A DNA stretch of 35,170 bases from contig MICJ01000119.1 in assembly GCA_001830835.1 (NCBI GenBank), positions 3,091 through 38,260 on the forward strand, given 5' to 3'. Within the stretch, counting starts at the first letter, position 1, and each line of letters opens with the position of its first letter. This DNA is from Syntrophobacterales bacterium GWC2_56_13 (GTDB lineage: Bacteria > Desulfobacterota > Syntrophia > Syntrophales > UBA5619). Position numbers and translations under genes: made by a program. The notes under the pieces were generated by a model. The model was not told where the DNA came from. It saw only the letters and a list, made by a program, of their open reading frames with translations, and did no database searches. Below, in pieces: positions 22,300-30,879 of this stretch.

Positions 22300-25200
22300 A
22301 TGAGGATACTCGGCGTACGCTTCAAAAACCTCAATTCACTCGCGGGCGAATGGCATGTCGATTTCACCCACCCCGACTATATGTCGGACGGCATATTCGC
22401 AATTACAGGGCCTACAGGCGCAGGAAAGACGACCATCATGGACGCCATCTGCCTCGGACTTTACGGCAGGACGCCCCGTCTGGACAAGGTGACCAAAAGC
22501 AGCAACGAGATCATGTCGCGCCAGACAGGCGAATGCTTTGCCGAAGTCACATTCGAGACGCAGAAGGGCCGTTACCGTTGCCACTGGAGCCAGCACCGCG
22601 CCCGGAAAAGGCCTGATGGCGAATTGCAGCAGGCAAAGCATGAAATAGCCGATGCTGATTCCGGGTCAGTCCTGGAAACAAGGATAACTGAGGTAGGTGC
22701 ATTCATCGAGTCGGCCACGGGCATGGATTTTGAGCGCTTCACCCGTTCAATGCTGCTTGCGCAGGGGGGATTTGCGGCATTTCTCCAGGCCCCTCCCGAC
22801 GAACGGGCCCCCATCCTTGAGCAGATCACCGGTACCGAAATCTACAGCCGGATATCCATAAAGGTTCATCAACGGAGAACTGAAGAACGTTTCCAACTTG
22901 AGTCCCTTAAGGCCGAACTGTCGGGGATACAGATCCTTAGCGAAGAGGAAGTGAAGGAACTCCGAGCCAGCCTGAATGAAAAGCAGGGCCGGGAGACCGA
23001 ACTTACCGGGAAATGGGAAGAGATGCGCAAGGCCCTGGCCTGGCTCGCAGGTATGGCAGCGCTGGAAAAGGAACTGGGAGAACTGGCCAAGAAACAGCAG
23101 GATTTCGAGAAACGCCGGCGGGAGTTTGAACCGGAATCGAAAAAACTCGAAAAATCCCGCAAGGCGCTGACCATAGAAGGCGATTACGGGACAGTAGCCG
23201 CCTTGCGTCGCCAGCAGGGCAATGAAATAACTGAACTCAACGAAGCCTGTGGAAAGCTTCCGGAACATGAGATGGCCCGGGCAAATGCCCTCGAAGCAAA
23301 GCAGGCAGCTACGGCAAGGCTTGCCGAGATCACTGCCGGGCAGAAGCTGGAAGCCGCCATTATCAGAAAAGTCCGGGAATTGGATACCAGGCTTTCGGGG
23401 AAAATCGGGCAGTTTGAGGAAGCGGGCAAGTCCATAGGAGAAGCTGAGAAGCAGCTTCAGGAGTACGGCACCCATCTCAAGAAGATAGGACAATCGCTGA
23501 AAATATCACAGGAAGCTCTCCGGAATATCGACGAATATATCGCCGGACACGCCATCGATTCAGGCCTGGTGACCAATCTTTCGGCAATAACCAGAATATT
23601 TGCCGGGCTTCGCGACATGGAGGCAAAGCACATAAAGGCATGCGAAGACCTCTCTTCTGCCCTTAGAAAAAAAGAGTCTGCTCTTGCAGAATGTCAAAAG
23701 CGCCGGACCGATAACGAAAAATCCCGCCAGGAATTTGCGCGGGCGGAAAGCGAGCTTAAGCGGCTAAATGATGCGCTCAGCGCAATGCTTATGGGACGCG
23801 ATCCCGGTGATTGGCATAACGAGCTTAATTCCCTCAAAGACCGCGAACGTCTTCTTGAGCAGGCAAACCAGGCGCTGGAGCGGATTGATGCGAAACGTTG
23901 TGCGCTGGACATGTTGAAAACACGCCTTGAGTCCTTGAGAAATAACCAGGCGCAGTTGTCCGGCGAGATTGAATTATGTTCAAAAAAGAAAGCCGGTTGC
24001 GAAAAAGATGTCGATACTCTTGAGAGGCAGGCATCCCTGCTCAGCCGTATCCGTGACCTGGATGAAGATCGGAAGCGCCTTGAGGATGGCAAGCCGTGTC
24101 CCCTGTGCGGCGCAACCGATCATCCTTATGCAAGAGAGAATATCCCCGAATTGAGCAAATCGGAGGCCGAATTAGAACTGGCAAAGGCAGAACTGAAAGA
24201 GACATCCGACCACTTGCGCAGACTGGAAATCGGACAGGCCGAAACTGTAAAGGAAATCCAGCAGGCGCAAAAAGAGGCAGAAGAGAAAACGACCGCGCTG
24301 GATGCCGATGAAAAGCAATGCAGCCGGGCATTCAGCGAGTTGAAGATTGAAACCGCCCCGGGGGAACGCCTGAACAAGATTCGTGAAGAACTTGAAGGGG
24401 TGAAGGCCGGAATCGCTGATACTTCCCGGATAATCGCAGAAGCAGGTAAGAAAGGCAAAATGGAGAAGGCTTCCCAGAAAGCCCTGGAAAAGACCCGCAG
24501 GGCCTTTGAGGAATCAGAGAAGGCGCTTCAGGACGGCAATCATCATCGTCAAACCGCTGAACACGATCATAAACGGCTGCTCGGCGAATGCACGGCGTTC
24601 TCCGAACAGGCAGGAAAGGCTCGAATGGAGGCCCTCAAAGAGGTTGAAATTTACGGCATTGGGGAGATTTCAACTGCCGGCCTGACCGCCATACTGGAAA
24701 ATCTTACGAATCGTCGCGACACATGGCAGGCCAAGCAGGCGGATAAGCGCAAACACGAGGGGAATATCGGTGCATTGAACGCCGAGCTGGAGAAATACAA
24801 AGCCCTGTCGGAAAAACTCGAAGGGGATCTGCAGGCAAAGCAGAATGAACATGACGCACTTGCACAACAGTCTGAGCAGTTGCGCAAAGAGCGCCATGAA
24901 CTGTATGGCGACAGGAACGCCGACGAGGAGGAAAAAAGGCTTGCCGATGCCGTTGAACTGGCCGGCAAGGCACTGGAACAATCACAGGATAAGTGCGGGC
25001 GGGTTGAAAAGGATGTAAATAACATCAAGGCGAGAATAGCGTCGCTGGACTCTTCCACTCAAAAAAGGGCAAAGGAACTGGTGCAGGAGGAACAGAAACT
25101 GACAGATCGCATAAAAAGGGCAGGGCTTCAAGACGAGGCGGACTATCTTTCATCATGCCTGAGCGAAGAGGCGCGGAACAGGCTTGCCGAAAAAGAGGAA

Positions 25201-25971
25201 TCCTTACTCAAGGAGAAAACCGAACTTAATGCCCGCCGGAAGGACAGGGCAGAAGCGCTTGAATCCGAACGTGAGAAACGCCTGACGGATCAGCCCCTGG
25301 AGGCGCTTCGGGAAAACATAAGCGCCTGTGATTCAGACCTGAAACAGGTAAGGCTCGATAGCGGCGGAATCATCAGGAGCTTGAGTGAAAATGAAAAGCT
25401 AAGAGAAAAGCAGCAGGAACGCTTAAAGAACATCGAGGCCCGGAAAAAGGAATACGCACGCTGGGATGCCCTGCATGAACTCATCGGCTCAGCCGACGGA
25501 AAGAAATTCCGCAACTTTGCCCAGGGCCTTACGTTCGAGATGATGACAACCCATGCCAACCGCCAGCTCAAGAAGATGACGGACCGCTACCTGCTCATAC
25601 GCGACTCAGCGCAACCGCTGGAACTCAATGTCATCGACAACTACCAGGCGGGCGAGATCCGCTCCACGAAAAATCTCTCCGGCGGCGAAAACTTCATTGT
25701 CAGCCTTGCCCTTGCGCTTGGCCTGTCTCAGATGGCCAGCCGGAATGTGCGCGTCGACTCGCTCTTTCTCGATGAGGGATTCGGAACCCTCGACGAAGAT
25801 GCGCTCGAAACGGCCATCGAAACCCTTGCAGGACTGCAGCAGGACGGCAAGCTTATCGGCGTCATATCGCATGTCGCCGCGCTCAAGGAGCGCATCGGCA
25901 CACAGATACAGGTGATCCCGGAGGCAGGCGGCCGCAGCAGCATCGCCGGCCCCGGATGCAGAAGGATTTGA
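22300..25971 (+). CDS. sbcC: DNA double-strand-end processing ATPase SbcC (Rad50-like)
   Basis: The protein is 1223 residues. The N-terminal Walker A GPTGAGKTT is near residue 38; two very long coiled-coil arms rich in Glu, Lys, Leu and Ala flank the zinc hook CPLCG at 600-604; the C-terminal lobe has signature LSGGENF, Walker B LFLDEGFGTLD and a D-loop/H-loop region (VISHVAAL). It clamps DNA ends and gates SbcD. The final 15 residues (Gly/Ser/Pro/Arg) are an unconserved tail. AGAGGAAA before the ATG; no clear terminator after it. Confidence 0.95.
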   Translation: MRILGVRFKNLNSLAGEWHVDFTHPDYMSDGIFAITGPTGAGKTTIMDAICLGLYGRTPRLDKVTKSSNEIMSRQTGECFAEVTFETQKGRYRCHWSQHRARKRPDGELQQAKHEIADADSGSVLETRITEVGAFIESATGMDFERFTRSMLLAQGGFAAFLQAPPDERAPILEQITGTEIYSRISIKVHQRRTEERFQLESLKAELSGIQILSEEEVKELRASLNEKQGRETELTGKWEEMRKALAWLAGMAALEKELGELAKKQQDFEKRRREFEPESKKLEKSRKALTIEGDYGTVAALRRQQGNEITELNEACGKLPEHEMARANALEAKQAATARLAEITAGQKLEAAIIRKVRELDTRLSGKIGQFEEAGKSIGEAEKQLQEYGTHLKKIGQSLKISQEALRNIDEYIAGHAIDSGLVTNLSAITRIFAGLRDMEAKHIKACEDLSSALRKKESALAECQKRRTDNEKSRQEFARAESELKRLNDALSAMLMGRDPGDWHNELNSLKDRERLLEQANQALERIDAKRCALDMLKTRLESLRNNQAQLSGEIELCSKKKAGCEKDVDTLERQASLLSRIRDLDEDRKRLEDGKPCPLCGATDHPYARENIPELSKSEAELELAKAELKETSDHLRRLEIGQAETVKEIQQAQKEAEEKTTALDADEKQCSRAFSELKIETAPGERLNKIREELEGVKAGIADTSRIIAEAGKKGKMEKASQKALEKTRRAFEESEKALQDGNHHRQTAEHDHKRLLGECTAFSEQAGKARMEALKEVEIYGIGEISTAGLTAILENLTNRRDTWQAKQADKRKHEGNIGALNAELEKYKALSEKLEGDLQAKQNEHDALAQQSEQLRKERHELYGDRNADEEEKRLADAVELAGKALEQSQDKCGRVEKDVNNIKARIASLDSSTQKRAKELVQEEQKLTDRIKRAGLQDEADYLSSCLSEEARNRLAEKEESLLKEKTELNARRKDRAEALESEREKRLTDQPLEALRENISACDSDLKQVRLDSGGIIRSLSENEKLREKQQERLKNIEARKKEYARWDALHELIGSADGKKFRNFAQGLTFEMMTTHANRQLKKMTDRYLLIRDSAQPLELNVIDNYQAGEIRSTKNLSGGENFIVSLALALGLSQMASRNVRVDSLFLDEGFGTLDEDALETAIETLAGLQQDGKLIGVISHVAALKERIGTQIQVIPEAGGRSSIAGPGCRRI

Positions 25972-25995
25972 ACCGATAGAAATCGCCACAAGAAA

Positions 25996-26023
25996 TTGTT
26001 TTACATGATTGCAGGAATATGAT
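25996..26023 (+). promoter_or_regulatory. Candidate promoter of the Lap locus
   Basis: TTGTTT (25996-26001), 16-bp spacer, TATGAT (26018-26023), in an AT-rich stretch 130 bp before the outer-membrane channel gene. The leader is long (about 120 nt); I saw no recognisable c-di-GMP riboswitch in it. Confidence 0.45.
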
Positions 26024-26149
26024 ATTTTAAGGGTCCGGCAGAAATTCCGCCGAAACTGTTCTTAGGGCATGTATAGTGCTGAGGGACTGGTAATAGATGA
26101 ATATTTATAGGAGTTTCTAACAATTAACAACCGAGAGGAGGCCCGAAAA

Positions 26150-27481
26150 ATGAAATTTTCTCTTAAGTACATCGGCATGGCGGCAGGAATTCTTTTATTG
26201 GGGAGCGGCAGCGCCCGGGGGGAAACTCTGCAGGATGCGGTTAAAAATATGCTGCAGACCAATCCGGAAATTAAGGCCGTATCCTATAATCGGCTGGCCA
26301 GAGACCAGCAGGTCATCCAGGCCAAGGGAGGATATTTCCCCACTCTTGATGTCTCCCACTCTTCCGGCATCGACTACCAGAATGGCTATAATATAGGCTA
26401 CACCGAAATAAGCCGGCCAAAATCAACAGTTTTGAGCCTCCGCCAAAATCTGTATCAGTTTGGCGCGACCGACAGCGAGGTCAGTCGGCTGGAAGCAACT
26501 GTCCGGTCTCAAGCTTATCTGCTGCAGGGAACTTCAGAAAACCTCGCCCTTAAGGCATCCAGTGTTTACTTAAATGTGCTTAGTAACCTTGAACTGTACG
26601 AACTTGCTAAAGAAAATCTGGTCAACCATGAACGAATTTACGACCAGATGAAGCTTAGGAGTACTTCAGGAGTGGACCGCAAAGCTGATTTCGACCAGGT
26701 TACGGGACGCCTGGCTTTGGCACAGACCAACATGGTTGTAACCCAAACCAACATTGCTGATGCAAAAACAGATTACCAGGCGGTAATCGGCCGTTTGCCG
26801 GAAGACCTGGTCAAGCCCTCGTCCGTGAATGCAGACATTCCCGTATCAATGGAGGAAGCGGAGCAGTTGGCTGTGAAAAACTATCCCATCGTCAAGTCTG
26901 CTAAGGCCGATCTGGAGGCGCGGGAGGCGCAGTATGAAGTGGCAAGGCGGATCAATTATCCGAGACTTGACGCAGCGGTAGATTATAAGTGGGAAACTGA
27001 TGTGCAGAACCCTAATCGCACGGAAGATTTTATAGCAACGGCAGTGGTCAGCGTCAATATCTTCAATGGTTTGCGGAATAAGGCGCGCATAGAAGAAACA
27101 TTGCAATCAGTCTATGAAGCGCGGGAAATACTAAATAATACTACGCGTCAGACCGTTCAATCCATTCGTCTTTCCTGGCAGTCCTATAAGACGGCTCAAG
27201 ATAGAGTCACTTACCTTGAGGAATATGTCAAGGCAACCGGTTTAACGGCAGAGGCCTTTGACAAGCAGTGGACTATAGGAAGACGCACCATGTTCGACGT
27301 ATTGGACAGCCAGGCGGAAAATATCAATGCCAAATCTGCTCTCGTAAAAGCGAAGTACGATAAAATATACGCTGAATACAGGGTGTTAAGCGGTATAGGC
27401 AAGTTGGCAAAGGCCCTGGGGCTGGAATGGCCTGTGGAAAGCAGCATAGAGACTGCACAGGCGGATGCCCCTCAGAAATAA
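26150..27481 (+). CDS. lapE: TolC-family outer-membrane channel (LapE-like)
   Basis: The protein is 443 residues with a signal peptide (about residues 1-24, hydrophobic core MAAGILLLG, cleavage near SARG). The mature part has the two repeated outer-membrane-efflux halves: ETLQDAVKNMLQTNPEIKA at the start, the GGYFPTLD strand, long helices, and VNIFNGLRN then SWQSYKTAQ and FDVLDSQAE in the second half, which is typical of AggA/LapE-type TolC proteins of type I secretion. It should form the outer-membrane tunnel for the LapB-LapC exporter encoded downstream. Strong GAGGAGG site before the ATG. Confidence 0.9.
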   Translation: MKFSLKYIGMAAGILLLGSGSARGETLQDAVKNMLQTNPEIKAVSYNRLARDQQVIQAKGGYFPTLDVSHSSGIDYQNGYNIGYTEISRPKSTVLSLRQNLYQFGATDSEVSRLEATVRSQAYLLQGTSENLALKASSVYLNVLSNLELYELAKENLVNHERIYDQMKLRSTSGVDRKADFDQVTGRLALAQTNMVVTQTNIADAKTDYQAVIGRLPEDLVKPSSVNADIPVSMEEAEQLAVKNYPIVKSAKADLEAREAQYEVARRINYPRLDAAVDYKWETDVQNPNRTEDFIATAVVSVNIFNGLRNKARIEETLQSVYEAREILNNTTRQTVQSIRLSWQSYKTAQDRVTYLEEYVKATGLTAEAFDKQWTIGRRTMFDVLDSQAENINAKSALVKAKYDKIYAEYRVLSGIGKLAKALGLEWPVESSIETAQADAPQK

Positions 27482-27510
27482 GTCTCCGTTACAGGAAATT
27501 CTTCAAATAA

Positions 27511-27586
27511 CCTGACCCCCGGAAACGGGCCCGGCTTGCAAGTCAGTATCTTCTGGGATAATCTGGAGTCCTGTTGAGGGGTCAGG
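27511..27586. repeat. Spaced 9-bp inverted repeat
   Basis: CCTGACCCC (27511-27519) is matched by GGGGTCAGG (27578-27586), and a small CCCG/CGGG hairpin lies inside. Located between the LapE and LapG genes. It lacks a T-tract on the plus strand, so it is not a clear terminator; a processing or binding site is possible. Confidence 0.5.
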
Positions 27587-27636
27587 AAAAAACGACGGAA
27601 TCGCCGCTTGTATTCAATCCATTTTTAATTCAATAC

Positions 27637-27645
27637 TGGTATAAA
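27637..27645 (+). promoter_or_regulatory. Extended -10 promoter candidate for lapG-lapD
   Basis: TGG followed by TATAAA forms an extended -10 (27637-27645) about 30 bp before the GTG start of lapG. No good -35 is present, as allowed for extended -10 promoters. Confidence 0.4.
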
Positions 27646-27673
27646 AGATCGGGGCAAGGCAATTCCAATTACG

Positions 27674-28351
27674 GTGCTCAAGTACTTTAAAAAAACAGAA
27701 TCAATCCTGTTGACCCTGTTAATTTTCGCGGGTCTGGTCATTGCGGGACCGGTCCTCACGGAGCTGGTCTTTCACTTCGACAAAGAGTTCCTGAAGAAGG
27801 CAGAGGAGAAGTGCGGCAAAGAGGCGCCGGCGCGGTTCAGTACCTGGGAAGATTTGATCTACCAGGATAAAAGCCCACCGGACCGGGAAAAACTCGAAAA
27901 GGTCAACCATTTTTTTAACAGCAGAATTGAATTTGTCAGCGACATCGACCTCTGGGGGGTGCAAGATTACTGGGCGACGCCTATTGAGTTTCTCTGTAAG
28001 AAGGCCGGTGATTGCGAGGATTTTGCAATTGCCAAATTTTTTACCCTTAAGGCGATGGGTGTCGCAGAAGAAAAATTGAACATTACATATGTAAAAGCAT
28101 TACAATATAATATAGCCCACATGGTCCTGACTTATTACAGTGAACCCGGCGCTGAGCCTCTGGTTCTCGATAACCTGGTTGATTCCATCAACCCCGCATC
28201 GAAACGGACTGATTTGTTGCCTGTATTCAGTTTTAACGGCGCCGGACTTTGGACGGCCAAAGAGCGCGGAAAAGGGAAACTGGCCGGCAGCAGCGACCGA
28301 CTCAAACCCTGGCAGAATCTCTTGCAGAAAATGTCAGAGAACAAACTGTAA
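27674..28351 (+). CDS. lapG: Periplasmic transglutaminase-like cysteine protease (LapG-like)
   Basis: The protein is 225 residues from a GTG start. An N-terminal membrane/signal segment (about 11-30) leads to the bacterial transglutaminase-like cysteine protease domain. The triad is Cys114 in AGDCEDFAIAK, His149 in IAHMVL, and Asp166 in LVLDNL. The Asp-Cys-Glu stretch also contains the residues that hold calcium in Pseudomonas LapG. The family cleaves the N-terminal retention module of giant adhesins at a di-alanine site to release biofilm cells. It is followed directly by the LapD receptor gene, its known inhibitor. Confidence 0.92.
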   Translation: MLKYFKKTESILLTLLIFAGLVIAGPVLTELVFHFDKEFLKKAEEKCGKEAPARFSTWEDLIYQDKSPPDREKLEKVNHFFNSRIEFVSDIDLWGVQDYWATPIEFLCKKAGDCEDFAIAKFFTLKAMGVAEEKLNITYVKALQYNIAHMVLTYYSEPGAEPLVLDNLVDSINPASKRTDLLPVFSFNGAGLWTAKERGKGKLAGSSDRLKPWQNLLQKMSENKL

Positions 28352-28367
28352 ATCGAGGGTTTATACA

Positions 28368-30344
28368 ATGACACTATACCGCCAATTAATCATTTTTACT
28401 CTGGTTCTGTTTTTTCTTCTCTTTGCCGGGACATGGTATGCCAAGCTGGACAGCACCCGTTCGTTCCTGACCGATCAGCTCGAATCACATGCCCAGGATA
28501 CGGCAACCTCCCTTGGCCTCTCCGTCTCGCAGTACGTGATTCAAAACGACATGCTGGTGGTGGAGAGAATGATCAGTGCCGTCTTCGATCGCGGGTATTA
28601 CCGGGTCGTCAAGTTGACCGACATGAAGCAGCAGGTCCTGATCGAGCGCGTCCTTGATGTGAAGATCGAGAACGTCCCCCCGTGGTTCATCCGCTGGATC
28701 CCCCTGAAGACCCCCGAGGCCGTCGCAAACGTCATGTCCGGGTGGATTCAGGCCGGAACGATTCACGTGATGAGCCACCCCGGCTACGCCTACAAGACGC
28801 TCTGGGAGGATATGGTCCGCACGACCCTCTGGTTTTTTGCCTGCGGCATTTTTGTGCTCATTGCAGGAGGCTTTGGACTGCGCGTACTGCTCAGGCCGCT
28901 TGTTCTTGTGGAACGGCAGGCGGATGCTTTATGCAGAAAGGAGTACGAAATCCAGGAACGTGTGCCGTGGACAAAGGAACTCAGGCGTGTGGTCGAGGCC
29001 ATGAACCGCATGACCTTTAAAGTGAAGGAGATGTTTGAAGAACAGGTGACCCAGGCCGAAGGACTCCGGGAACGCGCCTACCACGACCCGGTGACCGGTT
29101 TGGGCAACCGCCGTTACTTCGAGAGCCAGATCACCGCCCGGCTCGATCGCCGCGACAGCGTCACCAAGGGCATTGTGCTGCTGATCAAGTTGAACGAGCT
29201 GGAGAAACTCAATCAGCAGAAGGGTTTTCAGGCCGGCGATGAATTGCTGAAGAGGGTCACGGCGCTGCTGCAGGAAGTCACCAAACAGTATGCGAGCTGC
29301 GTCCTTGCCCGTCTTACGGGAGGCGATTTTGGAATCTTCCTTCCCGACGCCCCACCATGGGATGCGGAGACGATCGCCGGCGGCGTGGCCAACAAGCTGA
29401 GCCAGCTTGCCGCGGAGCAGATCACGGTAACGGATAATGTCGGCCATGTGGGGGCCGCTACTTATGACTGTACCACCACGATCGGCCGCCTGCTCTCGGA
29501 GGCCGATCTTGCGCTGGGCGCAGCCCGGCAGACGGGACCGAACGGATGGAATGTCCGTGCGATTACCGAAGAAACGGACAAAATGCCCCTGGGGCAGCAG
29601 CAATGGAAGGATATGCTTGAAAAGGCATTGAAAGATAGGAGAATCAGCCTGGATGGTCAGCCTGTTGTTAAAACAACGGACAGGAATCATATCCTTCATC
29701 TGGAGATATTCTCGAGGATTATCCAAGAGGACGGGAAATTTTTAAGCGCCGGCGTATTCATGCCTCTTGCCGAGCGCTTGATGCTGGTTTCATCCATAGA
29801 CCGCATCGTTCTCGAAGAGGTGATGCAGCTCGACAGCAGCCGGCTTGGCATCGGAAATATCGCGGTGAACGTTTCTCCGGCTTCGCTGCAGGATGATTCG
29901 TTCCAGCAATGGCTGAAATCCGCCTTGAAAAATCTGCCCCAGACAGCACCCCGCCTCATATTTGAATTTTCTGAATTCGGCGCAGTCCAGAATTTGAGTC
30001 TTGTCAAGGAGTTCAGCACGTTTGTGCGTGAATATGGACACGCGATGGGACTCGATCATTATGGCCAGAGTTTCTCGAATCTGGGGTATCTGAAATCACT
30101 GCGTCCCGATTATGTCAAAATCGATCGGGCCTATACAGGGGAACTTAAAGATGAGGAAAGCGACAGCCGATTCTTCATCGGATCGCTGTGCAGCGTCGCC
30201 CACAGCATCGATATCATGGTGATCGCGGAGGGGGTGGAAACCGAACAGCAGGTCCAGATCCTCAAAGAATTGAATCTGGACGCCATTCAGGGATATGTCA
30301 TCGACAGGCCGAAGCCGATCAAGGAAATGCTCAAGAATGCATGA
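28368..30344 (+). CDS. lapD: Inner-membrane c-di-GMP receptor (LapD-like)
   Basis: The protein is 658 residues from the ATG at 28368, with GAGGG upstream; the longer frame from 28140 overlaps lapG and is rejected. Order: TM1 (about 6-24); periplasmic LapD/MoxY domain (25-150) containing PPWFIRW near 104-110, comparable to the Trp that grips LapG; TM2 (153-175); HAMP; GGDEF domain with degenerate RLTGGDFG (315-322); EAL domain with EIF in place of EAL (446-448) and DHYGQ in place of DDFGTG. Catalysis is therefore unlikely, and the protein should bind c-di-GMP and recruit LapG. EGVET (621-625) is kept. Confidence 0.93.
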   Translation: MTLYRQLIIFTLVLFFLLFAGTWYAKLDSTRSFLTDQLESHAQDTATSLGLSVSQYVIQNDMLVVERMISAVFDRGYYRVVKLTDMKQQVLIERVLDVKIENVPPWFIRWIPLKTPEAVANVMSGWIQAGTIHVMSHPGYAYKTLWEDMVRTTLWFFACGIFVLIAGGFGLRVLLRPLVLVERQADALCRKEYEIQERVPWTKELRRVVEAMNRMTFKVKEMFEEQVTQAEGLRERAYHDPVTGLGNRRYFESQITARLDRRDSVTKGIVLLIKLNELEKLNQQKGFQAGDELLKRVTALLQEVTKQYASCVLARLTGGDFGIFLPDAPPWDAETIAGGVANKLSQLAAEQITVTDNVGHVGAATYDCTTTIGRLLSEADLALGAARQTGPNGWNVRAITEETDKMPLGQQQWKDMLEKALKDRRISLDGQPVVKTTDRNHILHLEIFSRIIQEDGKFLSAGVFMPLAERLMLVSSIDRIVLEEVMQLDSSRLGIGNIAVNVSPASLQDDSFQQWLKSALKNLPQTAPRLIFEFSEFGAVQNLSLVKEFSTFVREYGHAMGLDHYGQSFSNLGYLKSLRPDYVKIDRAYTGELKDEESDSRFFIGSLCSVAHSIDIMVIAEGVETEQQVQILKELNLDAIQGYVIDRPKPIKEMLKNA

Positions 30345-30371
30345 GCGGATGGGGAAACGACCGTAGTGAGT

Positions 30372-30701
30372 TCAAAGAATATCGTCAACCATCAGGTCCT
30401 GGGGGTTCAGCGTATCTCGAAGCCTCTTGCGCTCCTTGATTCTCTCCTGGGCCTGTTCCGGAAGCTCCGTGAAAAAGATGACGTTTTTGTGGATGAGCAG
30501 GTCGATCAGGTCTTCCAGCAGGCGGATGATACCCATATCCGACAGCGACAGGAGCAGTTTCCGGGAATCCGCGCTGACGGTCGTGTGGAGGAAATCGAGA
30601 ATTTCCTCATCCATCACGGACTTCTGTTCACCGGCATGCGGATGAGGGCTGCTGTGCAGGGCGACAATCTTTCCATTCTCGGTTCGTTCTACATACAGCA
30701 T
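30372..30701 (-). CDS. Conserved small protein, often mislabelled tryptophan synthase beta subunit-like
   Basis: The protein is 109 residues from the ATG at 30701 with GGAGAG upstream; a longer frame to 30821 has an AT-rich unlikely start. It begins MLYVERTENGKIVALH and ends with DMGIIRLLEDLIDLLIHKNV then FTELPEQAQERI. This resembles small proteins of gammaproteobacteria and deltaproteobacteria that databases often label tryptophan synthase beta-like without catalytic basis. No PLP lysine or other active site is present. It is acidic and soluble. Its position, antisense inside the Lap locus, suggests nothing certain about function. Confidence 0.75.
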   Translation of the reverse strand: MLYVERTENGKIVALHSSPHPHAGEQKSVMDEEILDFLHTTVSADSRKLLLSLSDMGIIRLLEDLIDLLIHKNVIFFTELPEQAQERIKERKRLRDTLNPQDLMVDDIL

Positions 30702-30879
30702 GGCTTTGCTCTCCGTTCGGGATTTGTCTCCAGAGGCCTTTACACTTTTCTCAACCTCACTGTATTCAAAAATAGCATGATTTTTATAAAAAATATATGC
30801 TAAAATAAAACTGAATAACACAGGGCGACGATTCCTGCTCTGCAGAAATCCATTTTCCCCCGGTTGAAAGAAACTGTTT
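30702..30879. promoter_or_regulatory. AT-rich divergent promoter region
   Basis: The gap between the minus-strand small gene and lapB contains a very AT-rich core (30770-30812) with TAGCAT (30773-30778) and its complement ATGCTA (30797-30802) as an inverted pair, and TAAAAT/TATAAA boxes able to act as -10 elements in both directions. -35 boxes are weak. Confidence 0.4.

Noticed and set aside
26024-26149. c-di-GMP riboswitch upstream of the Lap locus
   Set aside because: The leader is long enough but I could not find the conserved GEMM features; a covariance-model search would settle it.
28140-28367. N-terminal extension of the LapD frame
   Set aside because: It overlaps lapG in another frame; the ATG at 28368 begins directly with the expected first membrane helix.
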